The notes under the pieces were generated by a model that saw nothing but the letters and a program-made list of their open reading frames with translations, did not search any database and was not told the origin of the DNA. A stretch of DNA of 64,000 bases, from the NCBI RefSeq assembly GCF_019355395.1, contig NZ_CP048829.1, forward strand, positions 1,949,501 to 2,013,500. Reading direction: 5' to 3'. This DNA comes from Chordicoccus furentiruminis. GTDB lineage: Bacteria; Bacillota; Clostridia; Lachnospirales; Lachnospiraceae. Positions 8,252-17,160 of the stretch are shown here, in pieces. Each line of letters opens with the position of its first letter. Positions within the stretch are counted from its first letter, which is position 1. The position numbers and the translations under genes were made by a program.

Positions 8252-9240
8252 GTTTTTGCCTCCGCTAATTTCATGCGAATCCGAATATCGTCTCCCGTCA
8301 GCTTGACGATGGAGTAGTGGCTGGTGACTCTCGAGAAAATCCGCTCCGAATACTTCGTCGCCATATCCTTGAGAGCGAGGTTCGTCGAGATGACCGTCGA
8401 GCGGCTGTCCGTGATCCGGCTGTTGATGACCCGGAAGAGCTCCGAGGAGGTGAACGAATTCGTGACCTCTGTGCCGAGGTCGTCGATGATCAGAAGGTCC
8501 ACGGTGCGGATCAGATCGCTTCCGGCGTGCCGGTCGCCGCTGTGTCCGAAAACGGTGCCCGCGAGCACGTCGAAGAACTCGCCCGCGGAGAAGTACAGGA
8601 CGGAGTGGCCGAGATCCAGAGCATCCCTGGCGATGCAGTGGGAGAGAAACGTTTTTCCCGTCCCCGTGTTCCCGTAGATGTAGAGATTCTGGTCCGGCTC
8701 ATCCAGACTGTCGAGGAGCCGGTGGGCCGCCTCCCAGCCGTTTTTTGCGCAGTCGAGGGGCGTTTTCCCCGTCGAAGCGTCCACTATTGTATCAGAATAC
8801 CATTCAAATGAAAAGCTGCCGAAGTTCTCCCGGTCGAGCACCTTCTTCAGGCCGTATTTTCCGTATACGATTTCGGCGGCGGCCCGTTCGAAGCAGGCGC
8901 ACCGGCGCCCGTCCGCAAAGCCGGTGTCCCGGCAGACGGGACATTCGTACTGAAGCTCGAGATAATCCTCCGGATAGCCGTGGGCGAGCAGAAGCTCCTT
9001 CTTCCGCGCGGCGATCCGCTGCATGCTCGAGCGGTAGCCGGACAGATCGGCGCCCGGATCGGCGATCCGCGCCTTCGCGGCGTCCATGCTCCGCGCGGCG
9101 ATCTCGTCGTCCAGATGAAGGATTTCGGGGATCGCCCCGTAGACCTCCTCCGTCCGCGCGTTCTGCTCGTGACGTTTCTGCTCCCGGATCTCATCGTAGT
9201 GACGCATCACGGCGTCAAACTGTGCATTTGATAATGACAT
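8248..9240 (-). CDS. dnaC: DnaC/DnaI-like replicative helicase loader
   Basis: About 330 residues. An N-terminal helical region carries a zinc-finger-like CPVCRDTG...CAC element, followed by an AAA+ ATPase with Walker A GNTGTGKT and Walker B LLIIDDLGTE. These proteins load the replicative helicase at origins and restarted forks. The start was set at the ATG at 9240, which has GAGG 6 bases upstream; the upstream GTG at 9264 has no site. It follows dnaD by about 30 bp and overlaps prs, so dnaD-dnaC-prs form one transcription unit. Family call is firm; the symbol follows common clostridial usage. Confidence 0.88.
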   Translation of the reverse strand: MSLSNAQFDAVMRHYDEIREQKRHEQNARTEEVYGAIPEILHLDDEIAARSMDAAKARIADPGADLSGYRSSMQRIAARKKELLLAHGYPEDYLELQYECPVCRDTGFADGRRCACFERAAAEIVYGKYGLKKVLDRENFGSFSFEWYSDTIVDASTGKTPLDCAKNGWEAAHRLLDSLDEPDQNLYIYGNTGTGKTFLSHCIARDALDLGHSVLYFSAGEFFDVLAGTVFGHSGDRHAGSDLIRTVDLLIIDDLGTEVTNSFTSSELFRVINSRITDSRSTVISTNLALKDMATKYSERIFSRVTSHYSIVKLTGDDIRIRMKLAEAKT

Positions 9241-9273
9241 CGCCATCCTCAGTGCATCGCGCACATGTTTCTG

Positions 9274-10278
9274 TCAGTTCTGCAGCAGCTGCGATTCCAG
9301 TTCGTCGTAGTTGTAATCCCGCTGGTCAAATTCGGTAAATGCATTGGCCGGCTTTTTCGTCTTTCCCGCCGTCTTCTTCTCCCGCGCGGTCTTCTCGTGC
9401 GCGTCGTCCAGCTTCTTCACGTCCTCGAGGGAACGGACGCCGGCGTGAAACCAGCGGGTGAGGATGCTGTCCGCGTAGGCGAGCGTCGGCTTGCCGGTCC
9501 CCATCAGTGTCCTGGAGCAGGCTTCGCCGATGATCTCCATCGGGAAACGGTAGGTCTCCAGCCACTTCCGCATCAGCCTGATCTCGGCCTCGATCGGATG
9601 ATGGTTGTTGATGCCCAGCGCCTTCAGGATATCGTAGTATTCGCGGTGATAGCTGCCGACGCTGACGCGGGCCTCGTGCACGGTGGAGATTCCCTGTTCC
9701 TTCCAGCTGAGCGCGACCTTCTCCATATAGTGAAAGCTCATTTTGCCGCGGCTCACGCAGTAGTCGATCAGATAGTCGATCAGGTCCGTCGAGAAATGCA
9801 GCGTGTCGTAGAAGAAGCAGATTTTCTGCATCTCGGAATGGCTGAGCGGCCGGCCGATGTACTGCTGGGCCACAAAGAAGAGCTCGCGGATCTCCTCGTT
9901 TTCGCCCAGCTGGGACATCCGCTCCGAGGTGATCTCGGACGCTTTCTCCGGCACCGGTCCCGGCTCCTCCGCCGGCGTGCGGTAGCTCAGAAACCGGACT
10001 TCGGTGATCGAGCCGTCCTCCGCGCAGGTCAGCCCGAGCACTTTCTCGCGTTCCCAGTAGCGGAGCGCGCGGAGCACGTCGTTCTCCGTACAGTTGAGCC
10101 GGTCGGCCACGCTGCAGAGCGTGAAGCCGTCGTTCCGCCGTCCGGCGGAGCGGAGCAGGTAGAGATAGACCCGCAGAAAGTCACCGTTCGCCTCCGGAAG
10201 GAAGCGGTCAAGAAACGCGTTGCCGATCACCGTTACATCCTGCGGACAGCAGGAGAGGATCCGAATCTGTTCCATCAT
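9274..10278 (-). CDS. dnaD: DnaD-domain replication initiation protein
   Basis: About 335 residues from the ATG at 10278 (a second ATG at 10275 is as likely; a GTG at 10338 lacks a ribosome site). The N-terminus has the winged-helix dimerisation region with PEANGDFLRVYLYLLR near 30-45, and DnaD/DnaB2-type helical domains follow in the middle and C-terminal parts. A charged Lys/Glu-rich linker precedes the end. DnaD remodels the origin and recruits the helicase loader; the loader gene lies directly downstream. The promoter region contains DnaA-box-like sites. DnaD and primosomal DnaB share this fold, so the exact paralogue is less certain than the role. Confidence 0.85.
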   Translation of the reverse strand: MMEQIRILSCCPQDVTVIGNAFLDRFLPEANGDFLRVYLYLLRSAGRRNDGFTLCSVADRLNCTENDVLRALRYWEREKVLGLTCAEDGSITEVRFLSYRTPAEEPGPVPEKASEITSERMSQLGENEEIRELFFVAQQYIGRPLSHSEMQKICFFYDTLHFSTDLIDYLIDYCVSRGKMSFHYMEKVALSWKEQGISTVHEARVSVGSYHREYYDILKALGINNHHPIEAEIRLMRKWLETYRFPMEIIGEACSRTLMGTGKPTLAYADSILTRWFHAGVRSLEDVKKLDDAHEKTAREKKTAGKTKKPANAFTEFDQRDYNYDELESQLLQN

Positions 10279-10358
10279 AACCCCGTTTTCCCGATCTGAA
10301 GCCGCGGGCGGCGTCTCTGACTGCCGGACGGGCCGCACCGTACGATCATTACAGAGGG

Positions 10359-10373
10359 ATTATACCAGATGAT
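10359..10373 (-). promoter_or_regulatory. Extended -10 promoter of dnaD-dnaC-prs
   Basis: On the minus strand TGG-TATAAT (TATAAT complement at 10359-10364) makes a perfect extended -10, placing transcription start near 10352. No good -35 hexamer is present at the normal distance. Confidence 0.65.
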
Positions 10374-10382
10374 TTATACACC

Positions 10383-10459
10383 GTATCCACAAAGAAATCC
10401 ACGAATTATGCACACGCAGCGAGACGGGCGGGTGTGGATCCGGTTCACGGTGTGGATAA
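10383..10459. promoter_or_regulatory. Cluster of DnaA-box-like sites
   Basis: TGTGGATAA at 10451-10459 is an exact complement of the consensus box TTATCCACA. GTATCCACA (10383-10391) differs by one base; AAATCCACG (10394-10402) and TGTGGATCC (10432-10440) are weaker. The first lies in the -35 region of the dnaD promoter; the exact one abuts the murC stop codon. This suggests DnaA control of the primosome operon or DnaA titration. Confidence 0.55.
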
Positions 10460-10460
10460 C

Positions 10461-11840
10461 TCAGCGCTTCAGCAGGTCCTCGCCCACCTCGACGATGTTG
10501 CCGGCCCCCATCGTGATCAGCAGATCGCCGGGCTGAAGGACCGTATCCAGATAGTCCTCGATCCCGCGGAAGCTGTCAAAATAGGAAGCTTTCGTTCCTC
10601 TCCCGGCGATTTCGCGCCGGAGGTCGTCGGAGGAGATCCCGATGGTGTTCTTCTCCCGTGCCGCGTAGATATCCGCGAGAACGACCTCGTCGGCGGTGGA
10701 TAACGCGTCCGCAAATTCGGGGAGAAGTGCCCTGGTCCGTGTATAGGTGTGCGGCTGAAACGCGACGATCAGCCTCTTGTGGGGATAATTCTTCGCCGCC
10801 GCCAGCGTCGCGCGGATCTCCGTCGGATGGTGGGCGTAGTCGTCGATGACTGTGGCGCCCTTGTACTGGCCCTTGTACTCGAACCGGCGCTCGGTGCCGC
10901 GGAAGGAAAGCAGTCCGCGGCGGATCGTCTCCACGGACAGCCCGAGCTTCCGTCCGAGCGCGATGGCCGCGAGCGCGTTGGAGACGTTGTGGATACCCGG
11001 CACCAGGAGCGTGAAGGAGCCCAGCGGCCCGCCCTTCTCGAAGCAGATGAAAGAGGCGCAGCCGTTGGAGTCGAAGCTCAGTCCGCCGGCGGTGTAGTCC
11101 GCTTCCTCCTTCATACTGCAGGTGATGATCTCTGCGTCGATGCCGCGGACCACGTCCTGATACTTGCCGAAGTCCCGGTTGATGATCAGCGTGCCGTCCT
11201 TCGGAAGGAGGGCGGCGAAGCGGTGAAAGCTCCTTGCGATGTCGTCCAGATCCTTGAAGAAATCCAGATGATCGGCGTCCACGTTGAGGATGACCTCGAC
11301 CTTCGGACAGAAGGAGAGGAAGCTGTTCGTGTATTCGCATGCCTCGGCGATGAAGCTGTCGGAGTGACCGATGCGGATGTTGCCGCCGATGACCGGAAGC
11401 ATGCCGCCGACCGTGATCGTCGGATCGAGACCGCCCTCAAGCAGGATGTGCGACGCCATCGAGGTGGTGGTCGTCTTGCCGTGGGTGCCCGCCACTGCGA
11501 TGGGGAGACGGTAATTCCGCATGATCTCGCCAAGCAGCTGGGCCCGGGTGAGCATCGGGATGCCGGCGTCCTTCGCCGCCTTCCACTCGGGGTTGTCCGG
11601 ATGGATCGCCGCGGTGTACACGACGCAGTCGATATCGGGGCGGATGTGCTCAGCGGACTGGCCGATGAAGATCTCCGCGCCCTGCTCACGGAGACGGTCC
11701 GTCAGCGCGGACTCGTGCGCGTCCGAGCCGGAGACGCGGAATCCTTTGTCGAGCAGGATTTCGGCAAGACCGCTCATACTGATGCCGCCGATCCCTATGA
11801 AATGCAGGAACTGAGGTTTGCTGAAATCAATCTGATACAT
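10461..11840 (-). CDS. murC: UDP-N-acetylmuramate--L-alanine ligase
   Basis: About 459 residues, full length for MurC, which adds L-alanine to UDP-MurNAc in peptidoglycan synthesis in the cytosol. The N-terminal Rossmann motif FIGIGGISMSGLAEIL, the ATP loop GTHGKTTTTSM, the EACEY substrate segment, NVDADHLD, and the C-terminal DDYAHHPTEI and FQPHTYTRT motifs are all present. The ATG at 11840 has GGAG 6 bases upstream; a GTG four codons earlier has no site. It lies upstream of dnaD on the same strand but is separated by the DnaA-box region and a separate promoter. Confidence 0.95.
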   Translation of the reverse strand: MYQIDFSKPQFLHFIGIGGISMSGLAEILLDKGFRVSGSDAHESALTDRLREQGAEIFIGQSAEHIRPDIDCVVYTAAIHPDNPEWKAAKDAGIPMLTRAQLLGEIMRNYRLPIAVAGTHGKTTTTSMASHILLEGGLDPTITVGGMLPVIGGNIRIGHSDSFIAEACEYTNSFLSFCPKVEVILNVDADHLDFFKDLDDIARSFHRFAALLPKDGTLIINRDFGKYQDVVRGIDAEIITCSMKEEADYTAGGLSFDSNGCASFICFEKGGPLGSFTLLVPGIHNVSNALAAIALGRKLGLSVETIRRGLLSFRGTERRFEYKGQYKGATVIDDYAHHPTEIRATLAAAKNYPHKRLIVAFQPHTYTRTRALLPEFADALSTADEVVLADIYAAREKNTIGISSDDLRREIAGRGTKASYFDSFRGIEDYLDTVLQPGDLLITMGAGNIVEVGEDLLKR

Positions 11841-12113
11841 ATTTTTCTCCACTTTCTTGCAGATTTTCGCCCCGCGGCCTCTTCGGTTCTCAGGGAACGC
11901 GCGGAACCGGTTATGACCGGCGCGCCGCTCTTTTACGGCGCGAAATCATCCGTTTTCACTGCCAGAGCAGCCATATTCCTTATCAGTATACCACAACGGC
12001 GCTTCTTCGGAAGGGACGGGTTGCACAAGAAATAACGTGACGGCCGCCGGGGGCATAGCCCTGTAAAAATTGACGAAAAAACACCAAAATGAGCACAAGG
12101 CTTTTATTATATG

Positions 12114-12142
12114 TTCACTATTGGGAAACAGTGTGTTATACT
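12114..12142 (+). promoter_or_regulatory. Likely glgC promoter
   Basis: TTCACT (12114-12119), 17 bp, then TATACT (12137-12142) preceded by TGT, an extended -10. It lies about 40 bp before the glgC start in an AT-rich stretch. The rest of the 340-bp murC-glgC gap shows no gene. Confidence 0.55.
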
Positions 12143-12183
12143 TCAGTTGACCGAATATTCTTTACTGCATGAGAGGTGAGTTT

Positions 12184-13470
12184 ATGATCAAGAAGGAAAT
12201 GATCGCCATGCTGCTCGCCGGAGGCCAGGGAAGCCGCCTTGGCGTGCTGACGGACAATGTGGCAAAACCCGCCGTTTCGTTCGGAGGAAAATACAGGATC
12301 ATCGATTTTCCTCTGAGCAACTGCATCAATTCCGGCATCGATACCGTCGGTGTGCTGACGCAGTACCGACCGCTTCGTCTGAATACGCATATCGGCATCG
12401 GGATCCCCTGGGACCTTGACCGGAACGTGGGCGGCGTGACCGTGCTCCCTCCGTATGAGCGGATCGGCAATACGGACTGGTATACGGGTACGGCCAACGC
12501 GATCTATCAGAATCTGGAATATATGGAGCAGTACAACCCGGATTATGTGCTGATCCTGTCCGGCGACCACATCTACAAGATGGATTACGAGGTCATGCTG
12601 GACTATCACAAAGCGAACCGCGCCGACGTGACGATCGCCGTCATGCCCGTGCCGATGGAGGAGGCGCCGCGGTTCGGCATCATGGTGACGGACGAAGCCG
12701 GGCGGATCACGGATTTTCAGGAGAAGCCGGAGCACCCGAAGAGCAATCTGGCCTCGATGGGAATCTACATTTTCAGCTGGCCGGTGCTCAAGCACGCGCT
12801 GATCCGGCTGAAGGATCAGTCCAATCTGGATTTCGGCAAGCACGTGCTTCCGTTCTGCAGGGAGCAGGGCCTGCGGCTGTTTGCCTATGAGTTCAACGGC
12901 TACTGGAAGGACGTCGGCACGCTCGGCTCCTACTGGCAGGCCAACATGGAGCTGATCGACGTCATTCCGGAATTCAACCTCTACGAGGAGTTCTGGAAGA
13001 TCTATACGCGGGGGGACATCATTCCCCCGGATTACATCGCGTCGTCGGCGGTGGTCGACAAGTGCATTATCGGCGAGGGCTCCGAGATTTACGGCGAGGT
13101 CCACAGTTCCGTGATCGGTCCGGGCGTCCGGATCGAGGAGGGCGCGGTGGTCCGGGACTCGATCGTGATGCAGGAATGCCGGATCGGAGCGGGAGCGGAG
13201 GTGAACCGCTCGATTCTGGCGCAGAACGTCGTCGTGGGGGACCGCGCGGTGCTGGGCGTCGGCGAGGACGCGCCCAATGTCTACAATAAGAAGGTGTACG
13301 CCTTCGGGCTCGTCACGGTGGGTGAGAGTTCCGTCATTCCGCCGGACGTGCGCATCGGCCGGAACACGGCGATCCTCGGGAAGACAGAAGCCGGGGACTA
13401 TCCGAACGGCGAACTCGTGAGCGGCGGGGCAATCATCAGGCATGACGAGAAGGACGGTGAGAACTCATGA
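12184..13470 (+). CDS. glgC: Glucose-1-phosphate adenylyltransferase
   Basis: 428 residues. It makes ADP-glucose for glycogen synthesis. The nucleotidyltransferase domain shows [11 protein letters not shown] (N-terminal), [19 protein letters not shown] and the GTANAIYQN segment, followed by a C-terminal left-handed beta-helix with hexapeptide repeats. The start is the ATG at 12184 because AGAGGTGAG lies just before it; an in-frame ATG 15 bases earlier overlaps that site. Its stop overlaps glgD by ATGA. Firmicute GlgC works with GlgD as a heteromer, which matches this layout. Confidence 0.95.
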   Translation: MIKKEMIAMLLAGGQGSRLGVLTDNVAKPAVSFGGKYRIIDFPLSNCINSGIDTVGVLTQYRPLRLNTHIGIGIPWDLDRNVGGVTVLPPYERIGNTDWYTGTANAIYQNLEYMEQYNPDYVLILSGDHIYKMDYEVMLDYHKANRADVTIAVMPVPMEEAPRFGIMVTDEAGRITDFQEKPEHPKSNLASMGIYIFSWPVLKHALIRLKDQSNLDFGKHVLPFCREQGLRLFAYEFNGYWKDVGTLGSYWQANMELIDVIPEFNLYEEFWKIYTRGDIIPPDYIASSAVVDKCIIGEGSEIYGEVHSSVIGPGVRIEEGAVVRDSIVMQECRIGAGAEVNRSILAQNVVVGDRAVLGVGEDAPNVYNKKVYAFGLVTVGESSVIPPDVRIGRNTAILGKTEAGDYPNGELVSGGAIIRHDEKDGENS

Positions 13471-14582
13471 GGGCTGTGGGAATGATTCTGGCCGGCGGCA
13501 ACAACAACCGGATGAGGGAGCTGTCGAGCAAGCGGGCCATCGCGGCGATGCCGATGGCGGGGAGCTACCGGGCGATCGACTTCGCCCTCTCGAATATGAC
13601 CAATTCGCATATTCAGAAAGTGGCCGTCCTGACGCAGTACAACGCGCGCTCGCTCAATGAGCACCTGAGCTCCTCCAAATGGTGGGACTTCGGCCGGAAG
13701 CAGGGCGGTCTCTTCCTCTTCCCCCCGACCATCACCAGCAAGAACAGCTGGTGGTACCGCGGGACGGCGGACGCGATCTATCAGAATCTCAGCTGGCTCC
13801 GCCAGAGCCATGAGCCGTACGTCGTGATCGCATCCGGCGACGGCATCTACAAGCTGGATTTCAACAAGGTGCTGGAGTTCCACATCGCCAAGCGGGCCGA
13901 CATCACCGTGGTCTGCACCGAGTGCCGGGACGACGACGTCAACCGGTTCGGCGTGCTCAGAATGAACGAGGACGCCCGGATCGAGGAATTCGACGAGAAG
14001 CCGATGGTGTCGCGGTTCAACGTGATCTCAACGGGAATCTACGTGATCCGGCGGCGCCAGCTGATCGAGATGATCGAGCGGTGCGCCCAGGAGGACCGCT
14101 CGGACTTCGTGAAGGATATTCTGATCCGGTACAAGGATCTCAAGCGGATCTACGGGTACAAGATCAATACCTACTGGAGCAACATCTCGACGGTGGAATC
14201 CTACTTCCGCACCAATATGGATTTTCTGAAGCCGGAGGTGCGGGATTATTTCTTCCGACAGGGCTCCACGATCTACACAAAGGTGGACGACAATCCGCCG
14301 GCAAAGTACAACCCCGGCTGCGTCGTGAAAAACTCTCTCGTCGCGTCGGGCTGCATCGTCAACGGAACGGTGGAGGATTCGGTGATTTTCAAGAAGGTCT
14401 TCATCGGCAACAACTGCTATATCAGAAACTCGATCATACTGAATGACGTCTATATCGGCGACAACACACATATTGAAAACTGCGTAGTGGAGAGCAGGGA
14501 TACCATCAGGGCCAACTCCTACCACTGCGGAGAAAACGGCATCAAGATCGTCATCGAGAAAAACGAACGATACACCATCTAA
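13467..14582 (+). CDS. glgD: Glycogen biosynthesis protein GlgD (ADP-glucose pyrophosphorylase subunit)
   Basis: 371 residues, GlgC paralogue. The usual loop GGxGxRL is replaced by [17 protein letters not shown], so the catalytic signature is altered, as is normal for GlgD. A C-terminal beta-helix with hexapeptide-like repeats is present. GlgD stimulates GlgC in the heteromeric enzyme of Gram-positive bacteria. It is translationally coupled to glgC. No glycogen synthase or branching enzyme is next to the pair, so those genes must lie elsewhere. Confidence 0.93.
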   Translation: MRAVGMILAGGNNNRMRELSSKRAIAAMPMAGSYRAIDFALSNMTNSHIQKVAVLTQYNARSLNEHLSSSKWWDFGRKQGGLFLFPPTITSKNSWWYRGTADAIYQNLSWLRQSHEPYVVIASGDGIYKLDFNKVLEFHIAKRADITVVCTECRDDDVNRFGVLRMNEDARIEEFDEKPMVSRFNVISTGIYVIRRRQLIEMIERCAQEDRSDFVKDILIRYKDLKRIYGYKINTYWSNISTVESYFRTNMDFLKPEVRDYFFRQGSTIYTKVDDNPPAKYNPGCVVKNSLVASGCIVNGTVEDSVIFKKVFIGNNCYIRNSIILNDVYIGDNTHIENCVVESRDTIRANSYHCGENGIKIVIEKNERYTI

Positions 14583-14645
14583 AGACAATCAAAGGCACTC
14601 CGGCCTCTCAGGAAGGTGTGTAAAAGAAACAGCGAGGAAAACAAT

Positions 14646-14942
14646 ATGAATATCACGGATGTCAGAGTTCGAAAAATATCAAAGGAAGGGAAGATGAGAG
14701 CGGTTGTCTCCATCACGATCGATGACGAATTCGTAGTTCATGACATCAAGGTGATCGAGGGCGAGAAGGGGCTTTTCATCGCGATGCCAAGCAGAAAGGC
14801 GGCGGACGGGGAATACCGCGACATCGCGCACCCGATCAACTCACAGACCCGCGGCGAGATTCAGACCATGATCCTTAACCGGTACGCGGAGACCGTCGCG
14901 CGGGAGGAAGCTGAAGCGGAGACCGGCGAAGACGAGGCATGA
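14646..14942 (+). CDS. spoVG: Septation/sporulation regulator SpoVG
   Basis: 98 residues. The N-terminus [36 protein letters not shown] and [10 protein letters not shown] are the diagnostic SpoVG core, a small RNA/DNA-binding beta-sheet protein. GAGG lies about 8 bases before the chosen ATG; an upstream ATG at 14616 has poor support. The C-terminus is acidic. It follows glgD by about 60 bp and precedes a strong terminator, so it may be read with glgCD. Its presence fits a spore-forming lineage but also occurs in non-sporulators. Confidence 0.93.
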   Translation: MNITDVRVRKISKEGKMRAVVSITIDDEFVVHDIKVIEGEKGLFIAMPSRKAADGEYRDIAHPINSQTRGEIQTMILNRYAETVAREEAEAETGEDEA

Positions 14943-14960
14943 CAAAAGACACAGAGAATG

Positions 14961-14994
14961 AAAAGAGGCTGCCGGAGGGCGGCCTCTTTTTTTG
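14961..14994 (+). terminator. Rho-independent terminator after spoVG
   Basis: AAAAGAGGC (14961-14969) pairs with GCCTCTTTT (14982-14990), with additional GC pairing inside, and runs into a T tract. Confidence 0.9.
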
Positions 14995-15074
14995 TTCCGG
15001 CGGTTCCGCCGGGAGGCGGAACGGGCTCGGAAGCGGGTTTTATATGCGCTCCCGACCGCCGCGCGGTCTTTTTC

Positions 15075-15117
15075 AACAGCGGTTCCGCTGTTCGGGAGGC
15101 CTGCGGTGTGGTATGAT
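15075..15117 (+). promoter_or_regulatory. Promoter of ABC exporter with hairpin operator
   Basis: TGG-TATGAT (15112-15117) is an extended -10. A perfect 8-bp inverted repeat AACAGCGG/CCGCTGTT with a 2-base centre (15075-15092) covers the -35 zone and looks like an operator. The regulator is not in the window. Confidence 0.5.
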
Positions 15118-15168
15118 GAAAAACACTGCGCGGGCCTTGAGAGACCGGCCTGGAAAGGGAGATCTGCG

Positions 15169-17160
15169 ATGCGGAAACTCTTGAAATATCTGAAAAACTA
15201 TCGGCTGGACAGCGTGCTGGCACCGTCTTTCAAGATGCTCGAGGCGCTGATGGACCTGCTGGTTCCGCTGGTGGTGGCCGCGATCATCAACAACGGCATC
15301 GCCCGTCAGGACAGCGGCTATGTCGTCCGGCGCTTCGCGGTCCTCATCACGCTGGCCGCGGCGGGCATGCTGTTTTCGTTCACAGCCCAGTGGTTCTCGG
15401 CTCGCGCCAGCATCGGGGCGGCCACCGAGATCCGTCAGGCTCTGTTTGACCATATCGGCCGGCTTTCCTACACGGAGCTGGACACGATGGGGACGGACAC
15501 GCTGATCACGAGGATGACCAGCGACGTCAATCAGGTGCAGAACGGGCTGAACATGGCGCTCCGTCTTCTGCTCCGGAGCCCGTTCATTGTGTTCGGCTCG
15601 ATGGTGATGGCCTTCACGATCGATGTGCGGTGCGCTCTGATCTTCGTGGTGGCAATCCCCGTGCTCAGCGCGGTGGTTTTCGGGATCATGCTGGCGAGCA
15701 TCCCGCTGTTCACGAAGGCTCAGAGCGCGCTGGACGGGCTCCTCGGTTCCACGAGGGAGAATCTCACCGGCGTCCGGGTGATCCGCGCGTTCTGCAAGGA
15801 GGAGGCCGAGACGGCGGAATTTGACGCGAAGAACGACGCCCTCACCAGGATGAACGAGAGGGTCGGCCGTCTCTCCGCGCTGATGAACCCCGCGACCTAC
15901 GCGCTGATCAATATCGCCACGATCGTGCTGATCCGGGTGGGGGCGCTCCGCGTGCAGGCCGGCGGGCTTCTTCAGGGCGACGTGGTCGCGCTCTACAACT
16001 ATATGGCACAGATGATCGTGGAGCTGGTGAAGCTTGCCTCTCTGATCATCACGATCAACAAGGCGATCGCCTGCGCGGACCGGATCGAGAGCGTGTTCGA
16101 CGTGAAGCCGTCGATGGTCTATCCGGACGCGTCCGCGGGACAGGCAGCCGGCCGCGCCGCCGGGTCGAACGAGGCGGCCGGCACTTCCGGTGGAAGCCGG
16201 CCGCCGGAAGCGGTGGCGTTCCATCACGTCTCCTTCACCTACGCGGGTTCCGGGGGCGAGGCGGTTTCGGACCTTGACTTCACGGTCCGGCGGGGTGAGA
16301 CCGTCGGCATCATCGGCGGCACGGGCAGCGGCAAGACGACGCTGGCGAATCTGATCCCGCGGTTCTACGACGCGACGAAGGGAACGGTGGAGGTCGACGG
16401 CCGTCCGGTTGCCGCTTATCCCGACGGGGTCCTCACCAGCCGGATCGGCGTCGTGCCGCAGAAGGCAGTCCTGTTCGAGGGAACGATCCGCGACAATCTC
16501 CGCTGGGGCAATGAGAACGCCTCGGACGAGGAGCTGATGGCGGCGGCGGAAACCGCGCAGGCCGCCGAGGTGATCAACGGCAAAGCCGGCGGCCTCGACG
16601 CGGCCGTCGAGCAGAACGGACGCAATCTCTCCGGCGGACAGCGGCAGCGGCTGACCATCGCCCGCGCGCTGGTGAAGAAGCCTGAGATTCTCATCATGGA
16701 CGATTCGGCCAGCGCGCTGGATTTCGCGACGGACCTGAAGCTCCGCAAGGCGGTGCACGCGCTGGAAGGCAGCATGACCGTCTTCATCATTTCGCAGAGA
16801 ACTTCGAGCGTCCGCACGGCGGACCGGATCCTCGTTCTCGATGACGGGCGTCTGGCGGGAACGGGAACGCATGACGAGCTGATGCGGACCTGCGGCACCT
16901 ATCAGGAAATTTACTACTCCCAGTTCCCGGAGGAACGCCCTGCGTCTTCGCCGGACGGAGAAAAAACGGCCGGAAGCGGCGCGGCGTCCCGGGCGGACGG
17001 AGACAATACGGATGACGGCGGCGCGGCCGCCCCGCGCGGGCGGTCCGGCTCGCGCGAAGGCGCGGAGAAAGACTCGGATTATCGTGATAGTGAAGAAAGG
17101 GTACGTCGGTCCGGCTCGCGCGAAGGCGCGGAGAAAGACGGAGAGGAGGCGGCGAGATGA
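15169..17160 (+). CDS. ABC transporter ATP-binding/permease half (first subunit)
   Basis: 663 residues from the ATG at 15169, which has GGGAG 8 bases upstream (the frame is open further upstream without a site). Six membrane helices of a type-I exporter come first, then an ATPase domain with Walker A GGTGSGKT, signature LSGGQRQR and Walker B ILIMDDSASALD; the usual catalytic Glu after Walker B is replaced by Asp/Ser (MDDSAS), the degenerate-site pattern of heterodimeric exporters. A Gly/Ser/Glu-rich linker separates domains, and the last ~60 residues are a low-complexity tail containing a 33-bp DNA repeat. The stop overlaps the partner start by ATGA. Confidence 0.9.
   Translation: MRKLLKYLKNYRLDSVLAPSFKMLEALMDLLVPLVVAAIINNGIARQDSGYVVRRFAVLITLAAAGMLFSFTAQWFSARASIGAATEIRQALFDHIGRLSYTELDTMGTDTLITRMTSDVNQVQNGLNMALRLLLRSPFIVFGSMVMAFTIDVRCALIFVVAIPVLSAVVFGIMLASIPLFTKAQSALDGLLGSTRENLTGVRVIRAFCKEEAETAEFDAKNDALTRMNERVGRLSALMNPATYALINIATIVLIRVGALRVQAGGLLQGDVVALYNYMAQMIVELVKLASLIITINKAIACADRIESVFDVKPSMVYPDASAGQAAGRAAGSNEAAGTSGGSRPPEAVAFHHVSFTYAGSGGEAVSDLDFTVRRGETVGIIGGTGSGKTTLANLIPRFYDATKGTVEVDGRPVAAYPDGVLTSRIGVVPQKAVLFEGTIRDNLRWGNENASDEELMAAAETAQAAEVINGKAGGLDAAVEQNGRNLSGGQRQRLTIARALVKKPEILIMDDSASALDFATDLKLRKAVHALEGSMTVFIISQRTSSVRTADRILVLDDGRLAGTGTHDELMRTCGTYQEIYYSQFPEERPASSPDGEKTAGSGAASRADGDNTDDGGAAAPRGRSGSREGAEKDSDYRDSEERVRRSGSREGAEKDGEEAAR
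17041..17139 (+). repeat. Pair of 33-bp direct repeats in ABC subunit tail
   Basis: Bases 17041-17073 and 17107-17139 are identical and offset by 66 bp, keeping frame. They encode RSGSREGAEKD twice near the C-terminus. Confidence 0.9.

Noticed and set aside
15073-16872. 599-codon minus-strand open frame opposite the first ABC subunit; similar frames at 19712-21451 and 25302-27284
   Set aside because: All lie antisense to well-supported genes, have no ribosome site or recognisable domain, and have the composition expected of GC-rich shadows.
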